A DNA stretch of 64,000 nucleotides from Ooceraea biroi. Taxonomy: Eukaryota > Arthropoda > Insecta > Hymenoptera > Formicidae. The position numbers and the translations under genes were made by a program. The notes below the pieces were generated by a model, which made no database searches, was not told where the DNA came from, and was given only the letters and a program-made list of their open reading frames with translations. The stretch is taken from positions 14,085,945 through 14,149,944 of the forward strand of contig NC_039508.1 in the NCBI RefSeq assembly GCF_003672135.1, in the 5' to 3' direction. This document shows, in pieces, positions 25,561 through 37,956 of this stretch; position 1 is the stretch's first letter; each line of letters begins with the position of its first letter.

Positions 25561-25622
25561 TCTCTTTGCATATCGGGTTCAGTTTCACAATCGACCTGCG
25601 GTTGTTTCAATTGTTGCCCCAT
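25407..25622 (-). CDS. Candidate first coding exon with two in-frame splice donors (unidentified)
   Basis: On the minus strand an ATG at 25622, preceded in frame by a stop two codons upstream, opens M-G-Q-Q-L-K-Q-P-Q-V-D-C. Two consensus donors lie in the same frame at a codon boundary: GAG followed by GTGAGT (exon 25560-25622, 21 codons) and GAC followed by GTAAGT (exon 25407-25622, 72 codons). The longer form adds a Ser/Arg/Thr-rich segment. A possible acceptor (CCTCGCAG) lies upstream near 25650, so a 5' UTR intron is possible. The N-terminal Met-Gly would be a potential myristoylation site. No homology is recognised and no following exon was found. Confidence 0.28.
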
Positions 25623-27017
25623 CGTACATTACGAATCATTGCTTATGCAATCTGCGAGGACCGCCCGAATTTCTTTTATTCGCGGATTCTTTGGGATCAT
25701 CATGAAGCTGATTTGTCTACTGCAGAAGTCACTTTTCCAGTTGCATGTTCTAATCTCGATAATTAATTTCTTCTGCAAAATAAAATTTAGTTCAGACGAA
25801 AATGAAAGTTATTTCTTCACCTCATCTCTTTATCTCAGTCTCTTTGAGGCTTTATCCATCATAGTTCCCCACTTCTTAACATGGAATGGCTCTGCAATGT
25901 GTTGCCTCAATTGGGAACGTTTGAAAGCGAGAACGTCGTAAATCAAGATATGCTAAAGTTTACTGAAATCATTCTTATATTTAGCTCCTGCCGGCTAGAA
26001 AACATATGTAACCGAACAGAAAACTTTTGAAATGAAAGTTACGTCGTGCTTGAATAAAGTTGTAATTGAGATCATTTACGTGAACGCTTCAATCTGTGAG
26101 ACGCAGTCCAGATTGCTGCATTAAACCGTTCTTTCTGTCTGAGGGCTTTACGCGCCGGCATCGGCGCCCGACTAATTATCCGCAATAGCAGATAGTTTCG
26201 CTGCATTTCGCACCGGCGCGGCGCATTAATTTCCGTCCGCGTACTTGTTTATGCGAGTCCCGCCTTCTGCTTTCGTGTCGCTGACCGCGCGAATACCGAA
26301 GCGCGAGTCGAGCGTTGCCGCTTCTAATTAATAGTCATAAGCCATACTGATAGGAGAACGTCGATATCAAGGATTCCGCTCACGCACATTCCGTCCTAGA
26401 ATGATATGACACTGATTTCCTTCACTTGAATTTATCGCTCTTACGCAACGCTTACGTTCCTTCATTATTTTTACTGAAACCATGAGCTAACTTGAGGTCA
26501 TTCATTTACCATTATCTTATTGATTCTGCAAAATGTGGGATTGCGTTGTATAAGATACAATTATGCTCGTTGCAACTACATCCGCAGTACAATTGATCGA
26601 ATTCTAATGTAAGTAGTAGTTGAAACGCTTTTGCTTGTTTTATGTTTGACAACGTAATAATAGAAATCTAGCCAACACACCATGATCATTCCGAGATACA
26701 CCATGTCTGCTTGCGTGTGTATCATGATGTTTTTACAGGCGAAAAGTCGATGACCGTATCGCCACATATTGCTTCGGGAAGTCGAGCGCAGGGAAGATTT
26801 CGCAATTGGCGGGTATTGCAAGGTGGCATCGCGAAGCGAGAGAAAAGTGAGATTTCAGAAAAGTACCGGAACTTTTAAGGGATGACAATGGCAGAAACGC
26901 GCGATGGTCCGTCGTGGAGCGGCTGCGTAAGATTAATAATTTGCGAGCAGCGAAACAGGAGCCAGACGCACGAGGTATCAGAGTGCCGCGTATTCCGCAG
27001 CTGTCGTGTTATTTAAT

Positions 27018-27147
27018 ATGTCGACGAGCGTGTCAAAAAAGATGCCTTTTTTACTTTTTCCCTGCCTCGCTCTTGTCTCTTTTATCTTCCTTCCTTTAAC
27101 GCTCCTCACTGTTCATTCACGTGTATGCGCTTGCACGCGACGCCAGA
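27018..27147 (+). CDS. Candidate signal-peptide exon (unidentified)
   Basis: From the ATG at 27018 (second ATG at 27042) the frame codes a few polar residues, then a strongly hydrophobic run of about 25 residues beginning M-P-F-L-L-F-P-C-L-A-L-V, then a Cys/Arg-rich tail. It ends at a donor-like site (CCAGA followed by GTAAGTCTC) with one base left over. This is the shape of a first exon of a secreted peptide, but the hydrophobic run is encoded by a pyrimidine-rich tract that can mimic one by chance. No second exon was found. Confidence 0.18.
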
Positions 27148-30100
27148 GTAAGTCTCGACCGGGGTGGATTTTATTTCACGAATCGTATCGGGTGTCTCGA
27201 CATTAACTCTGATTCGTGTACGCACGACAGATTGATCGAAAATTAAGAAGAAATTTTTTAATACGAGAATGACTGTGATTGCCTTTTACACCGTGGCCTA
27301 TTTAATTATCCGCGACTTATTACTGCACGTTTACCGAGTGTATGATTATTACATATTGATTACCGATAATGGTATTGCTATCTATTTCCCGTCAATCTCG
27401 TCTGCCGCCAGTCGCGTCGATTATGCTCGAACGTAATGAACGTAATTCATATAATCGAATGTAATGGATGGACGTATGCTGGTTTCACCACTTTTACTGT
27501 AATCTTGAATGATTCTTTGTATGGTATCCGAGGAGTGATCGACAGAAGCATCGTTGATCGATGATCGCCGTGGCAAGTTTCATTAGAAATTCGCTTCCGA
27601 CTCGAGTTTATAGATCGGTGCCTCTAGAAATCGATATTATTAGAGTATATAAAAGTTGATAAATGAGTAGAAACGCAATATATTATCTTAGCATTAGTTC
27701 TCTTGTAGGTTCGTACTTACTAATCGTTTTTCCATTTCTTACTTGATACTCGACATCTTATCGCGGGGGGCTGCATCCGCGTAGAAACTGACCACGCTGT
27801 AAAAATTCGAACCAGCACCAATTACTGTCTCGCACGTAAATCTTCTTCCCGTGGACCGAATGTAACCTTTGCTCGCGTGACTGAAATCCGAAAGAATTTT
27901 TATACCCTATAATTGTGGGAAGGAAGATCCGTGGCGCGGGCGGCTCTTTCGCATCGATTTCGCGCCGGAGATCGTTTGATGGCCGTCTTTAACTCTTTGC
28001 GAATCTCACCGGCCAATTTCGTAGATTGGCGAGCGATCTGTTCCAGACTTTATTAACATTTTCAGAATCTTTTCATTGTTAAAGTCTGCAGACAGGCGTA
28101 GTCCTCCGATCAACTTTTATCCGTCTGTCGAATTCATCCAGAAATTAATTGAATCAAATTAATTACTCAAAGGTGTAATTATTAGATATTACTTGAAGCG
28201 TATTGTGTTTCAAGAATTTTTAAATTAAATTGCTATTTAAATATTATAGTATATAAATGAATAATGCATCTTATTATATTCGATAGAAAATTTCTAGTAT
28301 TTTTATAAGTAAAAATATTGGATTGTAACAAAAGTCTGTAGCATTGTTTTATTATTTTCTACATTTTGTATTCCTGACAGATATCTTCTCGGAAGAATTT
28401 TCGAAAGATCATATTTTTATTGCTCCTTTTCTTTCGAATATTACTCTAACAAAAGAACTACAACACTCTATTATGTAACACTGCATATGTATTGTCCATT
28501 GTAAATTCTTTCACATTCCTTGCTGTAGTCGAGAACCCTAATACCGTTACTGCGTGTAAACAGGATCACTTTGTTATACATTGAATACAAAAGTGTTCAT
28601 TAAATTTAATAAATAGAAATTTTGTTTGAATCATATTTTAGAAATCTATTAATTTTCGGAGGAACATGCAATTTTTGTTGAAATAACAATAATGTAAGAA
28701 CTTTCAAAAGCTAATAAAAAAACTTTATATTTAGAACTCGAGAATTTACTATATTTATTACAAAATATAATTTTTGTTCAAGTGATAAGTTGACAATGCG
28801 GCAATATTTGCACCTATGCATCACAGCATGCGTTTCACCTACTATCTACAATCTACATACATCTACTTGCATCGTCGTGACGATATATATTCGACTTTTT
28901 ATTCCGGAACAATTTTGTGGACGATCGCGTAACATATCCCCGCCCACGTCGTGGCGTAATTGTATTGTAGCCGAAGAAATCTTAGCAGCTTAAGGCGGAA
29001 GAAAAGTCAGTCCTAAAAGGCGGTCTGTCTCGGGCGAAGTATCGAGGCCCCTTAACGGGACCTTACCATTGGCCATCCGCCATAAATTACACATTATATC
29101 GCGTAAGAGCCAACCCACGTGCCGGTAGATCGTAGAGTGCTCGCGAGATGCATTTTTCTTGGCTGTTCGCATGATTTACGACTGACTGTAACCCTCCGAA
29201 AGTCGGAAGTCGGATATCATTGCATCTCCCGTTGTTTATATCTCTGCGTATTTTAATGGATTACCGTGAAAGAACTTATCCGTAAATGGTTACACGAATA
29301 ATGCGAGCTGTATTTAATCGCATATGTTCTATAATATTTCTCACTTTCCGTCTGTCATAATATTCTTCGTTTTCTCATCGGCTTTGTAATTTATTATCGG
29401 CTTTGTAATGTATTATCGGCTTAGTGAGTAATCCCTGTAAGGATGGATGGCGGCGGGAGAGATGACCAATTGTTTTACGTCGACTAATCGTGCATATTTC
29501 GGTGATGTAATGCTCGTTTTCAAGCGTACGGCGGTGAAGTCGTTAAAAAGTCACGCCCGCGTTCGAAGATAAATTTCTCATCTCACAATAATAATACGGA
29601 ACAAAGTGGCGCTGACCCGGGATAACGGTGCCACATCGTGAAACATGATTTGCCGGTATGTCAGAATCGATGTCGTAAATATTTCGGAGCACGGTCGCGT
29701 TTCCGACTTCGTCGGAAAATAATTTATGTGCATTTTCGAGCACGCTTCCACTACGTGGGTGGACGCTTCGTCGGGGACCATCGGCATTCGCACAATTGAA
29801 ATATCCGCATGCCGGGATCACTGATGCGCGAAACGATACATTCAGGGACAAAGCGCGGATTCTGGCTGTTTTTCTTACGGTGCGCTAAGCAAGAAACAAT
29901 GAGAACGTGATATCTTGCTGAATTCTTTGCTTTTAATAGAGCAATATTGGCACAACTGGAAGAACATTTATTCTTTTTTAATCTGAGTATTAATCTGATG
30001 TTCATGCAAATATTTATATAATTTACATAATATTTCGCGAAGAATAAAAAACACTTTCTCTGCGACATAACGTAGTAAATCAAGCTATATATAATACTTA

Positions 30101-30622
30101 TTTCCTGTATTATGTACGGAAAATTTCGTGATTCAGCGTGATGATTCGTTTGCGAATTAATTCTATTAAACGCGACAAAAGTATTAATCTTCTTTCACAA
30201 CGGGTTTCTTGATGATTACTAAGCCGCAGAATTTCACTACTGCTAGGCTAAGCTATAGTTATCTATTACTCATGCCGGATGCTGTGCAGAGTTATTATTT
30301 CTGCTCTATAATGCAACATGGCACAATATCGATAAATATCTGCGACAGTAATTTATATAACATTTAATGTAGACTTAATATTATTTTATGTTATTATGTA
30401 TATTATATATAAAACACGGGTTTATACTAATTTTAGCTCCGCTTCTCGGATTCTTTTTGTTCTTAACTCGTAAACGGCTGTGTTCTTACGTCGCATCGTA
30501 TTGGATGCAGAGGGGTAACGACTGCATCATATTCTTGTCGATAACTGTGGTCTTATTGATACTGGATGACGTCTGGGAATCTGCGATGGAAGTAAACTTT
30601 TATCTATTAATTGCAAAGAATT

Positions 30623-33600
30623 TTAAAATAAGAAAATAAATAATGAGTTATTGAAGCACGAACCTTGTTTGGAATGTTTCCTCGACACGCAGCTCCATAT
30701 CTTCCCGAGCCAACCCTCGCTGAGTCTCTCACGAAATTTTGGCGTAGTAAAAGTATATAATAGCGGATTGATCGCACTATTTACCGGCAGGATGAAAATC
30801 ACTATCCACGCGTGCAAGTCGGCTATAAATTTAATGTAGTTATCGTATAAATTTAACTGCGAATCGATGAAAAACTTGCATTGGAGTTTGCACTCACGCG
30901 GCACGGGATATTTCATCATGGCGAGGATCTTCAACGCTATAATCGGTGCCCAACATACCGCCTCTGTCAACACGATTAGGAAGAACCTGAGGGCGAACTC
31001 GGAATCGCCGACTGACAACGGCGTGGCGTGGCGCGTTCTCCAGATGCTAGCGAACATGGCAGCGTAGACGTAACCAATGATCATCAATCTGTAAATGATT
31101 GCAATGATGAAGGCTTGAAGGCTTTCTTCTTCCGACATTCAATATCAGAATAAATAACCATAAAATAATTATGATTACACGATATGGAAGTAACACCAAA
31201 ACTGATCTTTTCGAATATGTAACTTTATCCCATTTTTTAAGAAAAGATATAATGTCTTTTGGTGTTACATGTATCAGCATTATCATATCAGAGATAATAA
31301 ATAAATTACAATTAGAAATTAAAGATGGCAATTGGTTCCATATTACTAGCCATGTCTAATTATAAAAAATGTAATAATTTATAATTTACCCGAGGAGATT
31401 AAGTCCTAAAAAGATAAAAGCAGAGTACTCCCAGCCTGTCAAGTACGGATCGTCAATGTACAGAGGAAAGCACATTCCATTGATACCGTAGAATCTCGTG
31501 CTGCTTCTCCAATGAATGACTACCGAATTCCGGAAGTCAAAAATACCAATTATTAGAATCAAAAAGTATATAAAAAAGATTCTTGCACGTTCAAACATTT
31601 TATGACATTCGAAAATAGCGATAGAAATAAATCATTTATTCATAATGTAATAATACAAGCTATTAAATTTAAATAAAACTAACGATTGCTGTTTGTCAGA
31701 AACATACCTGGCACTACAGCAAGAACAAGTCCTATAATCCAGATGACGATCATCGACGAGGCTGCAGTTTGCGACGTCATAGCACGATGACATTTTAATG
31801 GGGCTGCGATCAGAATAAACCGCTCCACGGACATAAATGACAGGATCAGCACAGAAACCTTGCCGAGCAATTCATAGTTACTTATTGTAATCTCGTGTCA
31901 TTAGATTTTTAATGCACGTACCTCAGATGATGTCATCGCCAACGCTCCTACAATTGTGCAGGACCATGAGGACATCCACGTGCTCGCTTCCTGTTGGTAG
32001 TTATCGCGGAACCTCGCGTCTTCTACAGCGATTATGAAGAGATATATTCCCATCAACATGTCGGACACTGTAAAAGGATTACGTGACTTTACCACCTCAT
32101 GATTTATAGCGAGCCTAACAATAATGTGCTCGATCGATTATCACGTTGCGCTTTGTTGCGAACCGCGACGATGATAACTCGCCCGTATGTCGCGATTTGG
32201 TACATACTACAAATCATTTCAATGTATTATTTATGCCGTCGTTATCTCGTGTCCATAGCGATCTTACGTATGTGATATACCTAAAGCAGTGGTGAGCGAC
32301 CTGCGACCCGCCATGCCTTTTAGATTTCTACAAAAATGTCAGCGAACTTGGAATATGTATGTTTTCGAAAGTACGATTAATATTCAGAGTCGCGAAATAT
32401 CAAGAATTAGAAAGTTAGTTTTATTTGTTTCTTATATTTTCACATGATTACTTTTATGTTATTATTGAAAGTTGTTCGTTGCGTTATTCTTTTTTTTTAG
32501 AGTTTTGCAGACGTCTAGTTTTCGAAGAACGCAGAAGCGCTATTTACTTTCTCGATATTTTATTTTACTTGTATTTGAATAATTACCTGCAAGATTTCTG
32601 ATAATAATGCTCAAAACTCGATTCTCGTCGTTAGCGGTGAATCTGCCCCAAAGAACGAGGCTATTACCCAGACAAGTGACACAAGATATACTCCAAACAG
32701 CAGCTCTTAATAGAGGTTTACCCAATAAATGAGACACCGATGACACTCCTTCCAAGGAAACATAAAAAAGAAAAGATCATCGCGTCATCTTTTTGCATAA
32801 TATAAATTTTATTGAATATATAATAGTTTAAACAAATTAATTAATTGTTGCAATAAAATATATAAGAAATGTTTATGCGATTACAATATATGTTTTACCA
32901 TCGCTAATAGGTCGACATTTTTGCACGTTTGGTGCGTAGGTCATGCAATAGTGGAACTTTTTGAAGTATCTGAAAAATTTGCAATTTGATGTAATCGATT
33001 TGAATCGAAAATCATTCTGTACTTAATGACAATAGGAACATACACGAAATCAAGATTTGGAAACATTTGGAGATTGAACGTATCCATGTCCATATTGTCC
33101 ATGTTTATGTCCTCTAAACCACTAAAAAATCCAATATTTTAATATTATTATAAATATAAATTAATAAAGAAAGAGGCGACGGTATATATACAACGTTATT
33201 AACGTATAAATACAAAATTAATATATAAGTTTTATTCATGATACTATATCTTCCTCCTGATATTACACCAGTATGTATCATCAAATGAGCAGAAACCCTA
33301 TGCAAGCTACACATCTCCCTGTAGAAATAAAAAGATACAGGCGACTTACAGGGAGCGAAGATTGTTCAGTGAACTAAAAAGTGTCATTGGTAACTCAGCG
33401 ACGGGATTGTAACCGATTAATCTGAAAGGACGAGATTATATCAGGCGATTTGCTCGTATAACGAGTTTTATTTTCGAATAGATTCCGGTTTACAAGCGTA
33501 CAAGCTTAAAGTATAATTAAAACCGGTTGCTCGCGGGTACGTGACGTTTCCGTAGTTCACTTTCGCGAACAGATCTTTAGCACTAAGCACTAGCGAATGG

Positions 33601-36600
33601 ACCACAAGCACGAACGTGTTTCGAGCTCGAACGTAAGGCTGATTATCACGCAAATCGTATATTATAACACAGATATTTGCATACTTACAGCTTCGACAGA
33701 TTATTCACAGGTTGGAACACGTTCGGCGATAGCGTGACTATCATGTTGTAAGCCAAGTTACTGAAACAAGACTCTATTTTAACAGTGTTTGATCGTTGAC
33801 AACCAATTTGCGGTAGATTCGTTAGACGCAATCTACTGTTAATTGCATTCGAGATGAATTCTATCTTCCATCTCGTGCCTTACACTGTCTTTCGCGCGGC
33901 AATAAATTTTTAATAATTAAGGATTTGCTTGGGATAGAATTATGATCTCGTGTTAATACTGCACGTACAACAATCGAAAAAATCAACGTTCACGTTATTA
34001 ACATGTATGAACTTACAGCTCGACAAGTTGCTGCAAATTTCGGAACGCGTTCTCATTGACGCTGCTTATGTTATTGTGTCCTATACTCCTGAATCATCGT
34101 TGCTCCGTTAGCTCGCACGAGTTTTATTAACAATGACAGTAATCACTTCCGTAATCTACTTACGTACAATGATTTCAAAGCGGAGCATCCAGCGAATAAA
34201 TCTTCCGTTATCGACTCGAAACGATTTTCGTCCAATATTCTGAAATATCGATTTAGAAAATCGTAGATGTAAGCGTATATTTCCTATTTTCACGAAATGA
34301 ACTGTGCAGGCTTACATTTCTGTCAGTGTCGGCAATTGTGGAAGTTTCAAGGATGATGTTGTCAACATATTTTTACTCAGATCTCTACAATCAACGAAAT
34401 ATGTTCATACATATATATTACAAATTAACGCAGATAAAAACGAATAAAGAGTTAGAAAATACAAAAATTGCAGCATTAAATAAAGAGCAAGTATTTATTT
34501 CATGATGAAAAATTGACGGAATAAAATGAATTGTTCCCAACAATATCTAATTATTTAATAAATAAGATATTTTCGTATATAATAACTACAACTGTATACT
34601 TACATCAAGTATACAGTAGTACTGTTTTCCAGGTCAGAAAAATCTGCCATCACAATATTATTTTGATCCAGTCTCAAGGTTTCTAATTTATTCAGTCCCG
34701 TTAAATGACCAGTTTGTATTTCATTGATTCTATTAGTCGTGAGGACTCTGCATATACAATAAGTTTCGTTACACGGCGGTCATTTAAAACATTACAAAAT
34801 ACTCGATTTAAAATTATTTTATTAATGTTTGGTAATATCCTTCCTTTTCATATAAATAAAATATATATACTTACAACCAAAACAACTCATTTTGATGAAG
34901 AAACGCCCACTTTTCTATCTCGACTATATCATTATTATCGAGATATCTAAAATTACAAAAGATAAAAAAATTTTATCAAAAAACTCGATTTAATATTATA
35001 CAATACTAAAAATTTAATATCAAAGCAAGAACATTAACATTCCAGAAATAACTTACAATAGGCGTATCTCTCGGTATCTCGATAACACATTGCGAGTTAA
35101 GTGCGTAAGCGAATTTTCAGTTAAGAAACTATAAAAATCACATGTCGATGTTATCAATAATTAATTAATAGTATAAGGAACACATTTAATTAATCTATGC
35201 ACGATTTTATTGAATAAATAAATCATTTCGGTCATTATTTTTTCCATTATAGAATTATATATGAAGATATAATTAATAAATTAATATCTTCTATAAAGCA
35301 TACATCGCTGTGACGTTTGTTGACAAATTCTGAGGCACTTCAGTATAATTTGTGCAACTCACGTGACACATGTCATAAGTGCATCTAACTGGAGCATCAC
35401 GTGTATCTAAAAAAAAACATTTCTTAAACACTGTAAATGTTATGTTAGTTATTGCATATTTTATGATATTATACCGCAATCTTCTAAGTTTCCCCAGAAA
35501 TATTGTCTGTCCTTTGTAAACCAATCCCAAGTTCCGTGCATGTCAACTACACAGTAATTTATTAATTAAAGAGCGAAATGTTCTTGGAAAATCTAAAAAT
35601 CAGACTTTCCTTTTTCTCACAAAAGATTTACATGTAAATAAGATAAATGAAAAGTAGTCCAAATTCACACAATCTAAAAAAAAATATATGTATATATATC
35701 GTTTATTGATAATGCTTTCAAGAAACAATAACGATAAGATCTTTAGACAAAATTGAATTTATTGAATTACTACTAATTAAAAAATATATATAATTTAATA
35801 ATGAAAAAGTGGATTTTAATAATGATAAGAATTAGGTGCAGAAGAAATATCTTCTACAGAACAGAAACTTGCAGTAACGTTACAGTATACTAATGTAAGA
35901 AACACACAGCAATTTTCAGTAGATTCATCGTCACTGTATGGACAATCTGATACACCATTGCACCAGCTACGTTGCGGCATGCATATGGTGCTGTTGTAAC
36001 ACAGGAAAGTACCGACAGGACACTTGTCTGAAACGCACGAAAATATCTCAAAAAGAATTTGTTAATATACATTTTTGAAATAAATTAATATGAAATTAGA
36101 AACCAGTTTTTTCAGAGATTTATATGTGCAGCGAACAATATCGTGTAATCGATAACTGCTTTATATTCTTTATTTTCTTTGTTTCATGGAAGCAATAATA
36201 TTTTACTGATTGCGCTGCATGTTAGGAACGACGCACTTTTATCTTGTAAAAATGACGCGAACGTGCTACAGAATAGAAAATAACCATTAAGCAGTTTGCA
36301 TATTCGACGACATTCAATCGTTGGTATTTTGTTGTACCGTGAAGAATATTGAGAAATAGAGGAAAGAGTATTATATATAACAATCGTTTTCTTTCAATCT
36401 TTTATATTTTACAATATATATAAATATAATAAGGTTTCTATATGTGATATGTTAGACAGTAAACTGCCAACGAGTAACGAGACAATGAAAACTCAAGACA
36501 TAAAAATAGTATCAAAACCCGTTTAGAATGACCTACGATCCAATTAATCATACCTTGATTGAAATAGTACATGAGTCCAGAGAGCAGGCAGAGCGTTATA

Positions 36601-36641
36601 ATTAATGATGCACCGACAAGACCAATATGCTTGTACCTCAT
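30623..36641 (-). CDS. Relaxin-type (type C) leucine-rich-repeat G-protein-coupled receptor
   Basis: Nineteen coding exons: 36554-36641, 35884-36027, 35475-35546, 35304-35406, 35057-35128, 34875-34946, 34604-34747, 34316-34384, 34168-34239, 34017-34088, 33689-33760, 33350-33421, 33044-33121, 32899-32969, 32587-32748, 31922-32067, 31708-31858, 31390-31519, 30623-31121. They sum to 2289 nt, 762 aa, all GT-AG. Order: an N-terminal hydrophobic anchor or signal (residues 5-27); one LDLa module with six Cys and an acidic SDDE calcium site (about 31-70); a Cys-rich LRR cap; ten LRRs, mostly one per 72-nt phase-2 exon (about 136-377); a C-terminal cap with YCMTYAPNV; then seven helices with ERF in place of DRY and NSAINPLLY in TM7. 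Single LDLa plus LRRs plus class A helices defines RXFP1/2 and Drosophila Lgr3/Lgr4, plasma-membrane receptors for relaxin/insulin-like peptides. I cannot tell Lgr3 from Lgr4. Least certain: the LDLa exon's 3' end (35884) and the TM5 junction (GLQ adds three residues). Confidence 0.93.
32287..32320. mobile_element. hAT-like terminal sequence in an LGR intron
   Basis: CAGTGGTGAGCGACCTGCG followed by ACCCGCC resembles the CAGTGGTG...CTGCGGCCCGC ends of many hAT-superfamily elements. It lies in the intron between the TM1 and TM2 exons. A matching opposite end and an 8-bp target duplication were not found, so it is a fragment at best. Confidence 0.35.
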
Positions 36642-37956
36642 GATGTTTCAATATTTTTGCAATCTTCCTTTGTCTGCAGAGATTGATTATGCCTTCGGGT
36701 TTAATCTTTCAGATACTATTATAATATTAAAAGTCAGAAAGAATCAAATTTCTTTCACTTGAATCGTTTTATTAAGGCTTCTGCTCTTGTGTCATGCAAC
36801 TTGGGAGCACTCGCAACACTAACTGATGACACCAGTTGCATCCATTTGCTCGTGATGTAAGCTCTACCTAGCGTATTGCACACGCGCTCTTCGCCGACTC
36901 TGGAGAAGCTTTCCTTCGTATGCATTTCTTTCTTCCTACCAACCAATCGTCTTTCCCGCTCATCGTTGTCCATAAATAAGCATGGTAACATGTGTAAATA
37001 AAGCTTACCATAAATGCAAGTTTCTTAATCTCTTATGATTCCATATTGCACGAACGAGATCTCGGTATCATGGTACAATATCGTGTAAAATCTCGCAGAT
37101 TATGATTTCTCATAGTAGTACAATGGATTATATTAAATACTCTCTAAAATAGAAATAATTCTGATGCGTGGTTATTTTAATAATTAACTGATCCTTCAAA
37201 CAAGTGATAACAATTATTTTGTTATGCCAGTCGAATTTTTTAAAATATAGTTTATTATTATATATACATAACAGTTATAATGCTGGATTATACAAATTTA
37301 AAATACTTTGAAAGAAATTTTAAGGATATGAGTTACATACTACTTAAAGGAAAACTAATATTCTTTGTCAGCAACTTGCTGCGACGTTCAGTCGAAGGAG
37401 ACACTGCTGTAATATTTTTATCTAAGGTCAAAGCACGCCACATTGTTCCGGAAATACGTTATAATGCAGCTCATGAGACATGCAGATTTACCTAGGCACC
37501 TGCAATGTTCAAGATTGCTCACATGCTCGAGTCACGTGAACGATTTGCGCCGCTGGCGAAATTTCGCACGATACCTCACGCGAGAACCACCGCGGATAGG
37601 TGCAATTATGGATTAATAAAAAAAGCGATATTGATATAATACCCGTTATGACGTGCCGTGAAGTTCTTCAAGTTTCTTCTTGCGCGATGTCCAGCTACTT
37701 TTCTATTCCGAGACGATTTATCCTTACACTTCAATTTTCTTCAGTTCTTTATTCTTCATTGCTACGAGAAGTTTTTGCGCTGGACATGTCTAGACGATAA
37801 GAACAGTAATCAAGAGCATCGATATTTTTCACGTTCGCTGTGACATTCGCTGATCTTACTCAAAGTTGAAAAATTAAAAAAACGCCTTGACTTTGCGAAT
37901 TTGTTTCCAGCTTTCACAATTTTAATTGACTGACATTTTATGTTCTGCGAAAAATT
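36642..37956. other. Divergent intergenic region between the LGR and the odorant receptor
   Basis: The 1.3 kb between the two start codons should hold both promoters. A small GC-richer patch lies at about 37530-37600. A 78-codon minus-strand frame at 36755-36991 ends before the LGR start and is polar with no recognised domain; it may lie in LGR 5' UTR or be chance. No TATA box or initiator could be assigned with confidence. Confidence 0.5.

Larger units (their letters stand above)
17969..30622. other. Long non-coding stretch, no firm gene
   Basis: Mostly AT-rich sequence with CpG-rich patches near 19.4, 21.9, 25.2 and 26.2 kb. Several weak exon-like pieces and hairpins are listed separately. 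A 94-codon stop-free frame at about 18159-18441 with hydrophobic stretches has no recognisable domain. A 20-bp tandem duplication with the motif TCGGCTTTGTAAT lies at about 29378-29420. Confidence 0.5.

Noticed and set aside
36755..36991. 78-codon minus-strand frame as an LGR N-terminal extension
   Set aside because: It ends with a stop before the LGR start codon and no donor joins it in frame to the first LGR exon.
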